DNA of 64,000 nt from Tiliqua scincoides. Its lineage: Eukaryota > Chordata > Lepidosauria > Squamata > Scincidae. The DNA lies in assembly GCF_035046505.1 (NCBI RefSeq), contig NC_089822.1, forward strand, positions 89,263,659-89,327,658, in the 5' to 3' direction. Each line of letters starts with the position of its first letter. Within the stretch, counting starts at the first letter, position 1. Made by a program: the position numbers and the translations under genes. The notes beneath the pieces were generated by a model that worked only from the letters and a program-made list of their open reading frames with translations, had not been told where the DNA came from and made no database searches. Shown piece after piece: positions 49,173-61,466 of the stretch.

Positions 49173-49780
49173 CAGCCCAATCCTATCTGGGATTGGGTTG
49201 TCATGAGCAGCTATTTTGCAAGCGCAGCCACAAGAGGAGGCAGTGCTCCTCATCTGTTGGCAGACCTCCCTGGACCCACCGTAGCAGGTAAGGCAGTGGT
49301 GGGGGAAAGGAGGTGCAAAACTGGGCAGGCAGGGATGAAACCGGGTGGGGAGGGGGAGAAACTAGATGGGGTGGGGGAGGGAGGAGAGGCTGTAGGAAGG
49401 AGTGGTTCTGGCAGTGATGGTGTATGCTGGACCCTATCCCCTCTTTTTCAAGCCTCCCTGCCCCCTTTCTCTCCTTAGCTTGTGCAAGCTAAGATCTGAC
49501 AAAAGTATGAGGTGACCAGTTGCAGAGTGGGAAGCTTATGCAGGGATAAGGGGATTTTATTTATTTATTTTTCACATTTTAATACCACCACATTTTAATA
49601 CCACCCTTAATACCACCCTCCAAGGAGCGCTGGGTGGTGTAAATCCCCTTTCCCTTCTCAAGTCTTCTGATTCCCACCTCGCTGGATACAGCGTGCTCAT
49701 TTTTGGCATGGCTGCACCAGCAAAGGAGTGCAGCACTAGCATGGCTGCACCAGCAAAGTGGGAAGGATAGAATTGGGCAG
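49173..49780. mobile_element. Possible long Harbinger-like element
   Basis: Left end 'cagcccaatcctatc', right end 'gatagaattgggcag', inverse with one change. GC-rich interior as at 32750. The 3-bp flanks (tct and taa) do not match, so the pairing of ends is uncertain. Confidence 0.45.
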
Positions 49781-50944
49781 TAAGGACAACAAGAGAAAGG
49801 GCAGGAGTGAATGAATTTGAACAGTGTCAAAGTTTTCTAGTGAGGTCCTGTCCCATTTGTTCTTTCTGGTGTGAGGATGCCTCCACTGGATTGCATCTTT
49901 CAACTCTCCCTTCTTTTGAGAAATGCCAGGGTGGTCATAAATGAAATCCTAATTCCACCATTAATGTTGAGTTAATGAGGGGAGAGAGTAAAAGAGGGCA
50001 CAATGATGAATTGAAAGCTGGTGGTGGGGAATAATACCACTGAGGGCACATGCTTTGAATGGGTAGTTTCAAGGCATGTTATGAACAAAGCAAATGGGCT
50101 TTAGATAGTCTCTCTTGATTAAAGTACTCCATTAATTTCTCTTCAATTATATTATCTCTCATCCTTTTCATTCCAGAAGCAAACATTTCCAGTTGCAGTA
50201 GGAAGAACTGAAATACCTTTCCACTTGACCCATTTCAAGGGGAAGAGAAGGAATAAGACTGTGAAGGGGTGAGGTTTTAGTCTTACATTTCTTTTTAGCA
50301 GTTCACATTTGGATTTTTAGTTAATTTAAGGGGCTATTTTCTACTGCTTTTAAATCTCTTATTACTCACCCTGTTACACCTCTGTCATGGGCAAGCTATA
50401 AATTCAAACAAAATAAAAACACATATAGCATTTCTCCAGGTTTCATTTACATGGGTATAAAAAACTGTCAGAGAAACACAATTTATTGTGCTTTCTCCCT
50501 CCCCATAACTGTCATAGAGACACAGAGAGACCAGCCATTAAAGAAGTTTCTCTTTCATGACAACAGCAATAAAGTACACATTATGGTGTTTGAATATGGT
50601 GTTGAACACTATCAACTAACTCTTGAGGGACACTCAGATAGCCTCTTATTGTAAAGTGGTATGGCTGTAGTTATTTCCAGGGGTAATTCAGGTAGTTATT
50701 CAGATAGGGTAGAAGAATGCACATTTCCTCCAATCCACCATGTTACAGACCTGGCATATACATTCAGTGGCGGTAGAGTACTTTTTTAAACAAGTAAAGC
50801 AAGTGTAGTGTGGGTCAACTCCTCAGCTCAAATCTCACCATGAACATTATGGGGCCACAAGCAAGCTGCTCTCAGCTTCAGCAAGTGTTGAGTTTCCTAC
50901 TCATGCAAAACATGAAGAACTTCCAGGGAAGTTAAAAGAATTTC
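49781..50944. other. Intergenic, apparently unique
   Basis: No repeat or exon recognised. Confidence 0.4.
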
Positions 50945-50952
50945 AGTAAGAC

Positions 50953-51389
50953 CAGTGGCATTGCTAGGGAGGTGCGGGGGGTGTGGGTCGCATTGGGTGA
51001 CACATACAGGGAGGAAAGTGACACCACTGCTGGTCAAAATTTTTAAAATCTTGGTATTTTTGAATAACATCATCACAATCAATGTGTAATTTCATGCAGA
51101 ATGCAATGAAGCAAATTGCGTTGGAGTATCTCTATCAAAAGTTATAGTCAAAAAACCAGCAGGGCGAGGCAATGGTGTCACTCCCACCACCCACCGCATT
51201 GCACTGCATGGGAGGATCATGGGGGTGGTGGCATAGCTGGAGGGGGTGGAGCAGCCAGTCCGGTGGGGAGGCTCAGCGGGGTAGGCAAGTGGCCACTCCC
51301 TTCGGAGCCATTCCCGGCGGGGGGGGGAGCAAAACGGAGCCATACGGGTGACATCGCCCCGGGTGACACAAATTCTAGTGATGCCACTA
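50953..51389. mobile_element. hAT-like nonautonomous element (family 4)
   Basis: 437 bp with ends 'cagtggcattgctag' and, inverted, 'tagtggcatcactag', flanked by agtaagac (50945-50952) and agtaaggc (51390-51397), 7 of 8 matching. The right half is GC-rich with G runs. It has no transposase. Confidence 0.75.
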
Positions 51390-51397
51390 AGTAAGGC

Positions 51398-53703
51398 CAG
51401 TGATATTTACCAGGGTTCTTTCCGCACGTTCCTATTGCCGTGCTTTTGGAGGAATAGGTACAGCAAGATCCAGGCCTTCAGAAAGAACAAACTGAACTGA
51501 AAATGAGGTTTCAACTCTTCTGATCAACACATTCACCTCTTTACAGGTTGGTTCAAGAAATCCATTGTAAAATGTATTCTCCAGGAAGAAAGAGTCCTAC
51601 AAAGCTAGTTTCAAGGCTGCTTCAACTCTGAGAAATATTAGTGGTCTTACTGAACTTCTTTCAGCTTCCTGGAAATTTTTCATGTTACTTTTCCAGGAAC
51701 ACCGGTGTACTTGCAAGCAGAGAAACATGGACAGAGTGACAGGCCTGAACTGGAGAGACCTAGGTTCAGATCAAGCAGCCAGGGCCAGCCCATCCATGAG
51801 GCCAACTGAAGCAACTGCACTTGGCATGCCACTGCAGGAGCCAGGAGGTCTTGAGCTAATCTTACACACAGCCCTTGGGCTAGCTACTTGCTCACTGCTT
51901 AACAGGGATGTTGTGAGGATAAAATGGGGAAATCTTACGCAAACTGCTCTTGACTCTTTGGAAACAGATGGAATACAAATGTGACAGAAATATTTGACTG
52001 TTTTAAGAAGGCAGCGAGAGTGTTGGCTCCCTGTCTAGTCAGCTACTGTCTAAGCAGCTGCACATGGTTTTTATGTGTGCATGTTAAAGTTTGCCAAGAA
52101 AATATATTTTAGGGCATGGGTACCTTTCCCAGTACTGCTCCCAATGCATGTGGTATCTGGCCCAATCATCCCTAGGGTATCTAGGGTATCCCAAGGCCAA
52201 TATTGGTTTAAGTGGACGCTTGGTCTGTCCCAACAAGGTGACTCCCATGTCGTTTTGAACTTCTTTAAGAAGAGAGCTGAATTGGTAAAATTTCATTCAT
52301 TTCATGATTTGGAGGTTCTTTTTAAAATATTTAATTGTTGGAATTATTCTTAAATTATTAAACCCAATTATTATTATTAACCCAATTATTAAATTGGTTT
52401 TCCTACCCCAGTGCTTCTTTCAGAGTGCAAGGGGGAGGTGTTTCATGATCTGCTCACAATGAACAAATCTGCAAACCACCCCAATCCTTCAGCACCAAGA
52501 AGATATATTAAAGGCTGAGCACCTAATACTTTTGGTAGGCGGTTTACAACATAGATTTATATTAGCAATGTTATAATTCCATAAACCAAATTCATACCAG
52601 AGAACATTGATCACAGCACACTGTTTCATTGCTTGCCACAAAGTCCTATCATATTCCCAGCCCTCCTGCCAGCTACTTTATGGGATGTGTTATTAATTGA
52701 AATGCCAAAATTAATCCATGCTATTTTTGTCCCATTTGTGGCAGGAATGTTATTTTTCTGGATTCAAGGTGGCCTGCCAATGCAAATAACCCATTTCCAG
52801 GCCCATAAGTCTCCTCAATATGATCCCAATTGAAAAGTGTCCCTACTTTGCTCAGAGATAATGGAAATTCCACCACATGCCCAAGTAAATGGAACTCTGC
52901 AATTTTCCCCCCCTCTGCTCTGATTTATTAACATACTTTACCTTTCCTCACTCCCTGGACACAGATAATTTGGTATCTAGCATGTGTGTGATGCAAAAGA
53001 CCATAAATCATTATAAGAATTTGGTTTTGGATCTATCTTCCAGACACTGACTTGGAAAATGGCAGCTAGATTCTCACTTAAGACCCTGTTGGTGATTGAT
53101 GGGACTGTTTTTCTCTTCATGAACTTTCTCATATTGTCTCATGTGAGGCTAATGCCAGGTGGTTGTGTTTAATAGCTGGAAGTTTTCTGAGCTGTTTCTA
53201 TCTTTCACATAAAAAAAATTGATAATAGATCTGCATTCTTCCCCCCCCCCCTAAGTGCACTTTTGTGCTTGCAAGATTTGTCTCACTCAGATCAATAAAG
53301 ATGCATGAAACTGAATTGAGAAATAAAAATACTCATATGGTGTGTGCATGCGTGGTGTGTGTTTACTAAGAAGACTAACAAACACATGCTCCATATTCAC
53401 ATCAGGACAAAAAAAATTATAAACAGAAATCCCAACGGCAACATTATTTCTGTATAACGTTCCTTGTTGTGTCAGCTAAATGCAAATAAACACAAAAGGA
53501 GCTACATTTTCTTCCCACTCTAGCATTGTTTGCTTCTCTCAAAAAATGTTTTTTTGAGGGGATGACATTGCAGGCCTGTTATTTTCACCTTTCTCTTATA
53601 CAGTCTAGTGTCCTTCATTTGAACCCTCCTCCTGCCTGAAACTCAAATCAAACATGATAAAGCCATGTGGAAAGCACTTACACCATATAAATATTCCATG
53701 TTA
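51398..53703. other. Intergenic with one SINE
   Basis: The SINE at 51740-51985 is listed separately. A C run lies at 53241-53252. 52500-53100 looks unique. Confidence 0.4.
51740..51985 (+). mobile_element. tRNA-derived SINE with L2-like tail
   Basis: 'ggttcagatca' at 51763-51773 is a B box. The 3' part reads 'cagggatgttgtgaggataa', then 'gatggaatacaaatg', the usual tail of squamate MIR-like SINEs. A middle section ('gcccatccatgaggccaact') also occurs near 10745 and may be an insertion. Confidence 0.6.
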
Positions 53704-53711
53704 CTTTAAGC

Positions 53712-53939
53712 CAGCGATTTTCAACCTTTTTCATCTTGTGGCACACTGACAGGGCATCAAAGTTGTCAAGGCACACCATCAGGTTTTTGACAATTGACAA
53801 GGCACACCATGCTGCCAGTGGGGGGCTCACATCCACATTGGCTCTACTAATAAATGATCTTCCCCCAAATTCTAGTGGCACACCTGTGGACCACTCGCGG
53901 CACACTAGTGTGCCATGACACAGTGGTTGAAAATGGCTG
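53712..53939. mobile_element. hAT MITE (family 5)
   Basis: 228 bp with ends 'cagcgattttcaacc' and 'ggttgaaaatggctg'. Flanks are ctttaagc (53704-53711) and ctttaaac (53940-53947), one base different. It contains repeated 'ggcacac' phrases. Closely related to 57252-57480. Confidence 0.88.
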
Positions 53940-53947
53940 CTTTAAAC

Positions 53948-54864
53948 CTTAAATGAAGACCTTAAATGAAATGGCACAATGTGTGCCAGGCTATTCATGT
54001 TTCTCAAGATTTGATGGATATGGCAATGGTGAGAGTCAGGCATGGAGGGGCAGTCTCACTCTCAGATTCATAAAAGCTGGTTCTGGCAAAAGCGCTATTC
54101 AAACAACACGTTGCATGTGCATACAGGTATTTGGACATGTAAACACATGTCTGTGTGAATTACTCAGAAAGTCAAAACAGACTTGAAAGTATAGAGTCCA
54201 GATCACATGAACTCACATGTAGGTGCATTGAAAGTAGCATGTGAATAGGTTTAATGTGGAGTTTTAGCATGTTAGTGGCTCTCTCTAGCGGTGCCACATC
54301 CTCAGAGCACCCTCCCCAGCTAGTGATAGCTACACCGTTATCATTTAGGTGCTGAGTTAAGTTGGTTATTTTCAATTTTTTTTGATTGAAATTCTGCTTA
54401 AAACCCCAATTTCGCTCTAGTTTGCAGATACTCCATGACAGCAGTGAACATACTTTTTGGTCCACATTTAGGTTTGGAAACTATGCATTGCCATAATGCA
54501 ACCAACTTCTTGGTTATAAGAAGTTATAGCCATCGCAACCAATTATAATTACCATTATAACTTTGATTCTGCCTCTATACAAACGTTTTGCATTCCATTC
54601 TTTTTTGAACACATGACATTTACTATCCATCTTATTTTTTGTCAGTGCCCAATTTTTGATTGTGGAGTTTCTGGGAGGAAAGCAGGGCATTTTCCTTTCT
54701 TCTTCTTTCTCTTGTTTAGGGCTAGTTGTTTTAGGGCCAGCATTGCTCCCAGACAGAACACATGCTTACTCATGTTCCATCCCAGCTCCATTCCAGCATC
54801 CCATGCTTATGCTCCATCCCTGCATGGCAGCTCAGTCGTATCTGAATGATGGCAACACCAGCAC

Positions 54865-54904
<40 letters not shown>

Positions 54905-56942
54905 GCATGGAAGAAGAGTGTGAGAAACTCTTCTGTGTGAGAATGTGAGGAAGAGTGACGATTGTAGGCTCTTTGATCTTTACCCATCTCTGTTTTTAGT
55001 GCTATCTTACTGTTTTATCTTTTGCAGATGTTGGATTGATTTATGTTTGATTTGTTGATGAGTGTTTTATTGTTTTATTTGTAAGTTGCTTTGAACATGT
55101 TTCTGGAAAAGTGGCACGTAAGTGTTTTAAATATATCAATGTGCCCAGTGCACAGGACATTGGCGTGCTAAGACTGCACAGAATGGGCCCAGTGTATGTC
55201 CAAATAGTGCCCTTAACATGAGACTGTAGCTCCAGGGGGAGCCTACCTGGATAAATGCTTTCCATGCAGCCATGCCACATTCAAACTGGAACATTTCATG
55301 AATTTCCAGCTGTGTGCTATAGCTGCCATCTAGATATGATCTTAGGCCTCTGGTGCATCTGCCATCCAGCTGAGCCCAAACAGTTTCCTCTTTCCTCTTC
55401 CCTCCATTCTAGAAATCAACTTAATTTGCTCCAATTTCATTCATTCATTCCCTGTTTGATTGGCTGCTCATTACACACACACCCCCATGTTTGTGGTCGT
55501 AGTTTTACCTATTCCTCAGTCTTTCCTGTAATGGATGTACACCTTAAGATTTTTACTGATGTACCATGCACTGAATTTTGTTGGAGAACAGCTTCTTCCC
55601 AGCCTGAATCTGTTTTGTACTATAACTGCACACAGAAATTTTCAAGTCTGATTAGATGAGAACATGTCAGGAGAAAAGAGACTCTGGCTTTAGCCCAAAA
55701 TGAATGAATATTTATCCTCTTCAAGGGAGAGCTTCTGAAAATTAAGACATGTTTAGTTGCTAGCTTTCAGTTATTCTGCATAGTATAAACATGTAATACT
55801 ATCCCTTTCCTGCTGAGATTACGTCATCTGATTTCATCCTGTAGGACATTTTAATAGCTTTTTGAATTCAGAAGGAGAGCAGCCATAGTGGAAATTCAGC
55901 ATACACAGAGCCAAGCTATAATCATACTGTAAATGAAAACGCATGGCTAAGGAAAAAAATCCACACGCTGTAAACTGATGAAACAGAAGCCACACAAACT
56001 TCTTGTTATGGGACAAGACCCAACATAAATGAAAACTCATTTATTGTTTCATGGTTGTCATAGTAACCTGCTGGGCAGAGAAGGAAAGGAAAATCTATTA
56101 ATTTAATATCAATCAGAGAGTTGGGTTTTTAAAAATGCCCATCTGAAGACAGCCAACCTTAAAAATAATTCTAGACTCAAAGAATTTGATAGGATTTATT
56201 TAGTTTTGTTCTGTTTTGTTTATACCATTTTTCCTGAAATGCTCTGAACAACTTCCACAAATACTTACAATTTCACATTAAAAAATAAACAAAGGAGTCT
56301 TTGGGCTTCCCTGTGCAGGGAATGAGGAGGCAACCTCCATGTAGTTCTTCTTCCTCTGGGTAGTGATGGAAACCAGAGTGTCCTTTGCTTCTAATGTCAG
56401 AGAATTAAAGTCCAGAGGGTCAAATCACATACAAGGTTAGAAGCATAATCAGAGCTTCCATCTTTGATTTTCTGCATTACAATGGCAACTTTGCTGGGAC
56501 GCTGGTCACAATCTGGACTAGGATGTGCTTGGAGGAGTTATTTAAGACTTTCCCTTTCCACCATGGTTCTGAGGATCCTGCCCTACCAAGGGAAGAAAGC
56601 TCAAATTGACATCAATGGGAGCTTTTCCATCAAAGCTAATAGCAAGGCCAGGGATGATTTTCATTTGGACTGCGGTGCAAGGAGAATGTGCTAAATGCCC
56701 CTTCCCTATGTTCCATCTTTTGCTAGCTATCTTTTGTTCCATCTTTTGTTTTGCTATCTTTTGTTCCATCTTAATCAGTTCTCATCCCTGATTAGTCTCC
56801 TGAGCGTGCTGTTCCAATACCCGCTCCCAATATTCGGAAAGGCAAACTACACAATGAAAGTAATATGTAGTTTGTCCCTAAATAATCCTTCTAATGAAGT
56901 GTCTTCTGGTTCATGAAAGCTTATGCTACAATAAGTGCATTA
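53948..56942. other. Intergenic with microsatellite and LINE tail
   Basis: 55066-55135 ('gtaagttgctttgaacatg', 'gaaaagtggcacgtaagtg') is an L2-like 3' end. 56190-56290 may be another in reverse. The remainder looks unique; no exon recognised. Confidence 0.45.
54867..54902. repeat. (TG)n microsatellite
   Basis: About 18 TG units, directly visible. Confidence 0.95.
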
Positions 56943-57238
56943 CAGCCCAATCCTATGGGCTCATAGCAGTGGTGGAACAAGTGCTTTACTGCTGCTGTAA
57001 AAGTGCTTCCAGTAGCACACGAAGCAGCATGCTGCCCAAGCACCAGTGGAAAGATCGGAGCCTTCCTGTGCACATTGGGGGATCGCTGGCCACCCACCAG
57101 AATGGGTAAGATGGCAGGAGAGGTGGGCTGTGGTGGAGGGAAGATGGAATTATCCAACCCCCCTCCCTGACTCGATACACTGCATGCCTTTTTGGCACAG
57201 TTACATTAGTGGAAGGGGGAGAGGATAGGATTGGGCTG
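56943..57238. mobile_element. Harbinger-like nonautonomous element
   Basis: 296 bp with ends 'cagcccaatcctatggg' and 'gataggattgggctg'. Flanks are TTA (56940-56942) and CTA (57239-57241), one base different. It lies 13 bases from the hAT MITE at 57252. Confidence 0.7.
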
Positions 57239-57251
57239 CTAGTTTTTAAGG

Positions 57252-57480
57252 CAGGGATTTTCATCCTTTTACATCTTACAGCACACTAAGAAGGCAGTAA
57301 AATTGTCAAGGCACACCATCGGTTTTTTGATAAGTGACAAGGCACACTGCGCCACTGGCCAGAGGCTCACATCGCCCAATGGCCTTAATAATATATGACC
57401 CTCTCCGAAATTCTCCCAGCACACCTACAGACTATTTATGGTGCACCAATGTGCCATGGCACAGTGGTTGAAAACTTCTG
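57252..57480. mobile_element. hAT MITE (family 5)
   Basis: 229 bp with ends 'cagggattttcatcc' and 'ggttgaaaacttctg'. Flanks are ttttaagg (57244-57251) and ctttaagg (57481-57488), one base different. Confidence 0.88.
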
Positions 57481-57488
57481 CTTTAAGG

Positions 57489-58721
57489 TACTATGACTTC
57501 ACTGTGTAAAATGTATGTTTCTCATCACACATAGGTGAGATCACAGCAGTAGTTGGCATATCACAATGGCAGAGTATTATTTATGTATTTAAAAAGGAGC
57601 TGACCTTATTAGTAACTTTTGTATTCTGCTTTTCGTTTCGTGAAAGTTCAGGGCCACTTGGGCTGTACTGCTGCGGGTACTTCATCAGCAGAGATCTGAG
57701 CTCTAGTGAAAGCCTTTGCCCATCGCCTGTACATCACTTTGGCTGTGCCAGACAGATGGTGATGCCCTGAACTATTCCATCTGTGCCAGCTCCAGTGCCT
57801 ACCTTAATGAAAACTGCCATCTGTTTCAGCAGAACAGTGTGCCTAATCTATAACCCCTCTTCCCCAACAAGGGTCCTGACTTTGGGCACGTTCCAGAGGA
57901 TTATGAAGACAATGCATGCAAGATCTCTGAAGGACAAAAGTGCTCTGTGTTACAGAGGACCTTTCACTAGTGTGCTCTCGGTCCTTCTCTCCCAAATATT
58001 GCCAAAGCCCTTGATGCTGGAGATAAATTTGCAGTCCCTTTTTATTAACTTGCCAAGTCCAATAAATCATACAGCATCTGATACCATGAGACCTGCCAAG
58101 ACAGAAAATTCATTGCATGCTTCCGCACTGGACAAGTAAATAATCTAATTATGTCCCCAGCTCAGACTCCCTCCCCCCTTCTGCTTCTTTTCACATCTTT
58201 AATTTGATAAATGTTTTCACTCCTCCGTGTCACCGTTTGAAAAATATGTTGGCTCCTAATGATTTATTTCCATAATTGTCTTTAGAGGATCCTCTAGGAC
58301 CCTTACAGTAACAGGAAGTAGTTTTTGTCGCAGTAATTTTCATTGATAATAGGTGCATAGGTGCCTTTTTTGACAGCAGTGTAGAGCAGCAATGCAATTT
58401 CAGTAAGGTTAGGACTAAATCCCACAAGCTATAAGAGCCCACCCTTGGATATGGCTGAAAGCTGCAAAACAGGGGAAGAAAAAAAGCAGAACTCTGCATA
58501 CTTTGAGATATTTGTTGTGGTTTCCTGTTAATAGCTTACAAAAAATATAGAAATGCCATTCACATAATTGCTTCTCCATTTTTATAAAGAAAGGATTTTG
58601 TGTTCTTGGCATGCATATTATTATAAACAATGAAATGGTCACATTCCTATTTAATATTTGTTTGTTTTTAAACCTGGTCATTCGTGGTGTAGAAGAAGTG
58701 AGCTGGTTGGAGACATAGATG
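57489..58721. other. Intergenic, apparently unique
   Basis: Even composition and no repeats seen at 57600-58200. The open frame at 57783-58139 resembles nothing I know. It could contain conserved noncoding DNA, but that cannot be judged from one sequence. Confidence 0.35.
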
Positions 58722-58729
58722 CCCCAGAG

Positions 58730-59100
58730 CAGTGTTTGTGGTTCAGGACCCACTAGGTGGGTCATGAGCCAATTTCAGGTGGGTCCCCATTCATTTCAAT
58801 ACTGTATTTTTAATATATTAGACTTGATGCTACCATGGTATGTGACTACATTTGGGGAAATGTTACAGACCTGTACTTTTAACAAGCTACTATGTATGTT
58901 CTTTTAACAATGATAGTAAATGAGACTTACTCCCATTTTACTGATAGTAAATGGCTAAGTGTGGATAGGATTGCAGTCTAGGATTGTTAAAAATTTTCCT
59001 GCTTGATTACCTCACTTCCAGTCATGACATCACTTCCAGTAGGTCCTGACAGATTCTCATTCTAAAAAGTGGGTCCCGGTGCTAAATGTGTAAACCACTG
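58730..59100 (+). mobile_element. hAT MITE (family 1)
   Basis: A 371-bp copy flanked by perfect 8-bp duplications ccccagag (58722-58729 and 59101-59108). The left end 'cagtgtttgtggttc' has diverged from the family end. It carries a small internal duplication of 'gatagtaaatg' (58912 and 58943) not seen in the other copies. Confidence 0.92.
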
Positions 59101-59108
59101 CCCCAGAG

Positions 59109-59640
59109 GAATCTTCACATGTGGTTTGACAAATATTGTATAGGGAGTGTGGAGCCCAGCCCTCTTCCCTGTTTATACAGGTCCAACTTTGTTATACACT
59201 GATTTTTTATACATGGAATTGACTCAACACGAATGGCCACTGCAAATGAGAAGGCATAAGCTGATCCCTGGAGAAGAGGAAAAATGCACCCCTTTAAAAT
59301 GCTTTACTTACTGTTGTAGAGATTTTTATCTCTGAGATTTTTATCTATGACCCGAGTCTGCATGAGTCCGCCAAAAAAATTTGTTTTTGTGACTCAGGCT
59401 CGAGTCACTTGACTCAAGTTACTATCTCTGCCTGGAAATCACATAAGCAGGGCATAAAGTTAAACAGCCACCGATATGTCTGGCCATCATCTGGTGCCTG
59501 AGGTAAACCCATCTGAACATGAAATTCGATTAACCTTGATTGTCTTTAATTCTAAATGAAAAGGCTTTAATCTAAATGAATTCACCACTACCCACATTCC
59601 TTATAGCAATTTCACACATCATCACAGCAACAAACCCAAG
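59109..59640. other. Spacer before the CR1 element
   Basis: 59330-59430 contains 'gactcaggctcgagtcactt' and TGACTCA at 59390 and 59410, a fragment of the element at 45764. The exact 5' boundary of the downstream CR1 is unclear, between about 59640 and 59690. Confidence 0.5.
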
Positions 59641-59931
59641 TTTGCTCTTGACCTGCTTTGTGGAAGTTGCCTGCCAGACAATGGAAAGGTAGCGTTCTCT
59701 GAAGTGCTACCTGTTCCACGCACAGGGCCAGCTAGGCAGGCAGAGATCAGGGGTCTCAATGCGTGGATGCGATGGTGGTGTAGGGAGGAGGGGTTTAGAT
59801 TCGTTAGGCACTGGGGAACGTTTTGGGACAAGCGGGGCCTGTACAAGAGGGACGGGCTCCACTTGAACCAGAATGGAACCAGACTGCTGGCGCATAACAT
59901 TAAAAAGGTGGCAGAGCAGCTTTTAAACTGA
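59641..59931 (+). pseudogene. CR1 ORF1 C-terminus, esterase-like
   Basis: The frame gives LPVPRTG, then LNAWMRWWC, and YKRDGLHLNQNGTRLL before the stop. CR1 ORF1 proteins end in an SGNH-type esterase domain whose last catalytic block is a D-x-x-H motif; DGLHL fits it. The N-terminal part (zinc-knuckle or PHD-like region and the catalytic serine block) is missing because the insertion is 5'-truncated. The first 15 or so residues before FSEVLPV may be flank. Confidence 0.75.
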
Positions 59932-60063
59932 TCCCTGGGGGGAAGGCTGACAGGAGCCGAGGGGCATCCGGTTCGGGACTCCTCATCCCTATGGGACAAG
60001 GATGGGGAGGTTAGAGAACAACAAGACAAAGGCAGAGTAGGAGTTGAAATTGGAAAAGGTGGC

Positions 60064-61464
60064 GTGATGGGATGTGATAGACGGTTTGGCACAATGAGAG
60101 GATGCGGGGACAAAGGAGCGAATAAGCAGTGCATCCTGGGGCATTCTGTGTACAAATGCTTTTATGCGAATGCCCAAAGTCTACGAGCAAAGGTGGGAGA
60201 ACTGGAATGTCTGGTGACAAGGGAAAACATTGACATGGTGGGCATAACGGAAACCTGGTGGAATGCGGAGAATCAGTGGGATACTGCAATCCCGGGCTAT
60301 AAACTCTACAGAAGGGACAGGCAGGGGCGTGTTGGAGGTGGGGTGGCCCTTTATGTTAAGGAAGGGATAGAATCCAGCAAAGTAGAGATTGAAGGTGGGT
60401 CCGACTCCACTGTAGAATCTCTGTGGGTTAAATTACCAGGCTTGTGCAGCGATGTAATACTGAGGGCGTGCTATCGTCCTCCAGACCAGAAATCGGATGG
60501 GGACCTTGAAATGAGGAAACAGATCAGGGAGGTGACAAGGAGGGACAGGGTTGTAATCATGGGGGACTTCAATTATCCTCATATTGACTGGGTCAATTTG
60601 TGTTCTGGTCACGATAAGGAAACCGGATTTCTTGACGTGCTAAATGACTGTGGCTTAGAGCAGCTAGTCACGGAGCCCACCAGAGGACAGGTGACTCTGG
60701 ATTTAATATTGTGCGGTACGCAGGACCTGGTTAGAGATGTAAACGTTACTGAGCCATTGGGGAACAGTGATCATGCTGCGATCCGTTTTGACATGCACAT
60801 TGGGGGAAGAATACCAGGCAAATCTCTAACAAAAACCCTTGACTTCCAACGGGCGGACTTCCCCCAAATGAGGAGGCTGGTTAGAAGGAGGTTGAAAGGG
60901 AGGATAAAAAGAGTCCAATCTCTCCAGAGTGCATGGAGGCTGCTTAAAACAACAGTAATAGAGGCCCAGCAGAGGTGTATACCGCAAAGAAAGAAGGGTT
61001 CCACTAAATCCAGGAGGGTGCCCGCATGGCTAACCAGCCAAGTTAGAGAGGCTGTGAAGGGCAAGGAAGCTTCCATCTGTAAATGGAAGTCTTGCCCTAA
61101 TGAGGAGAATAAAAAGGAACATAAACTTTGGCAAAAGAAATGTAAGAAGGTGATATGGGAGGCCAAGCGAGACTATGAGGAACGCATGGCCAGCAACATT
61201 AAGGGGAATAATAAAAGCTTCTTCAAATATGTTAGAAGCAGGAAACCCGCCAGAGAAGTGGTTGGCCCTCTGGATGGTGAGGGAGGGAAAGGGGAGATAA
61301 AAGGAGACTTAGAGATGGCAGAGAAATTAAATGAGTTCTTTGCATCTGTCTTCATGGCAGAAGACCTTGGGCAGATACCGCTGCCCGAACAGCCCCTCCT
61401 AACCGAGGAGTTAAGTCAGATAGAGGTTAAAAGAGAAGATGTTTCAGACCTCATTGATAAATAA
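60064..61464 (+). pseudogene. CR1 ORF2 N-terminal half: AP-type endonuclease
   Basis: The 466-codon open frame carries an apurinic-like endonuclease that nicks the target DNA. Visible motifs are YANAQS (Asn 36), GITETWW (Glu 63), YRPP (137-140), MGDFN (Asp 168, Asn 170), TLDLIL (Asp 213) and NSDH (235-237). All main catalytic positions look intact. After the endonuclease comes a basic linker (residues about 260-400) and then [16 protein letters not shown]. There the frame meets TAA at 61462-61464. The family sequence resumes in another frame at 61467 with INKSPGPDG, so a single-base loss near 61462 split ORF2. The start at 60064 is the first ATG of the open stretch. Confidence 0.9.
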
Positions 61465-61466
61465 AA

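Noticed and set aside
52633-52833. Hydrophobic 66-codon frame that might be a small membrane protein
   Set aside because: No supporting promoter, splice site or family. Such frames are expected by chance in DNA of this length.
59622-60155. 177-codon antisense frame over the CR1 ORF1/ORF2 junction
   Set aside because: The + strand encodes recognisable CR1 ORF1 and ORF2 motifs here, so the antisense frame is incidental.
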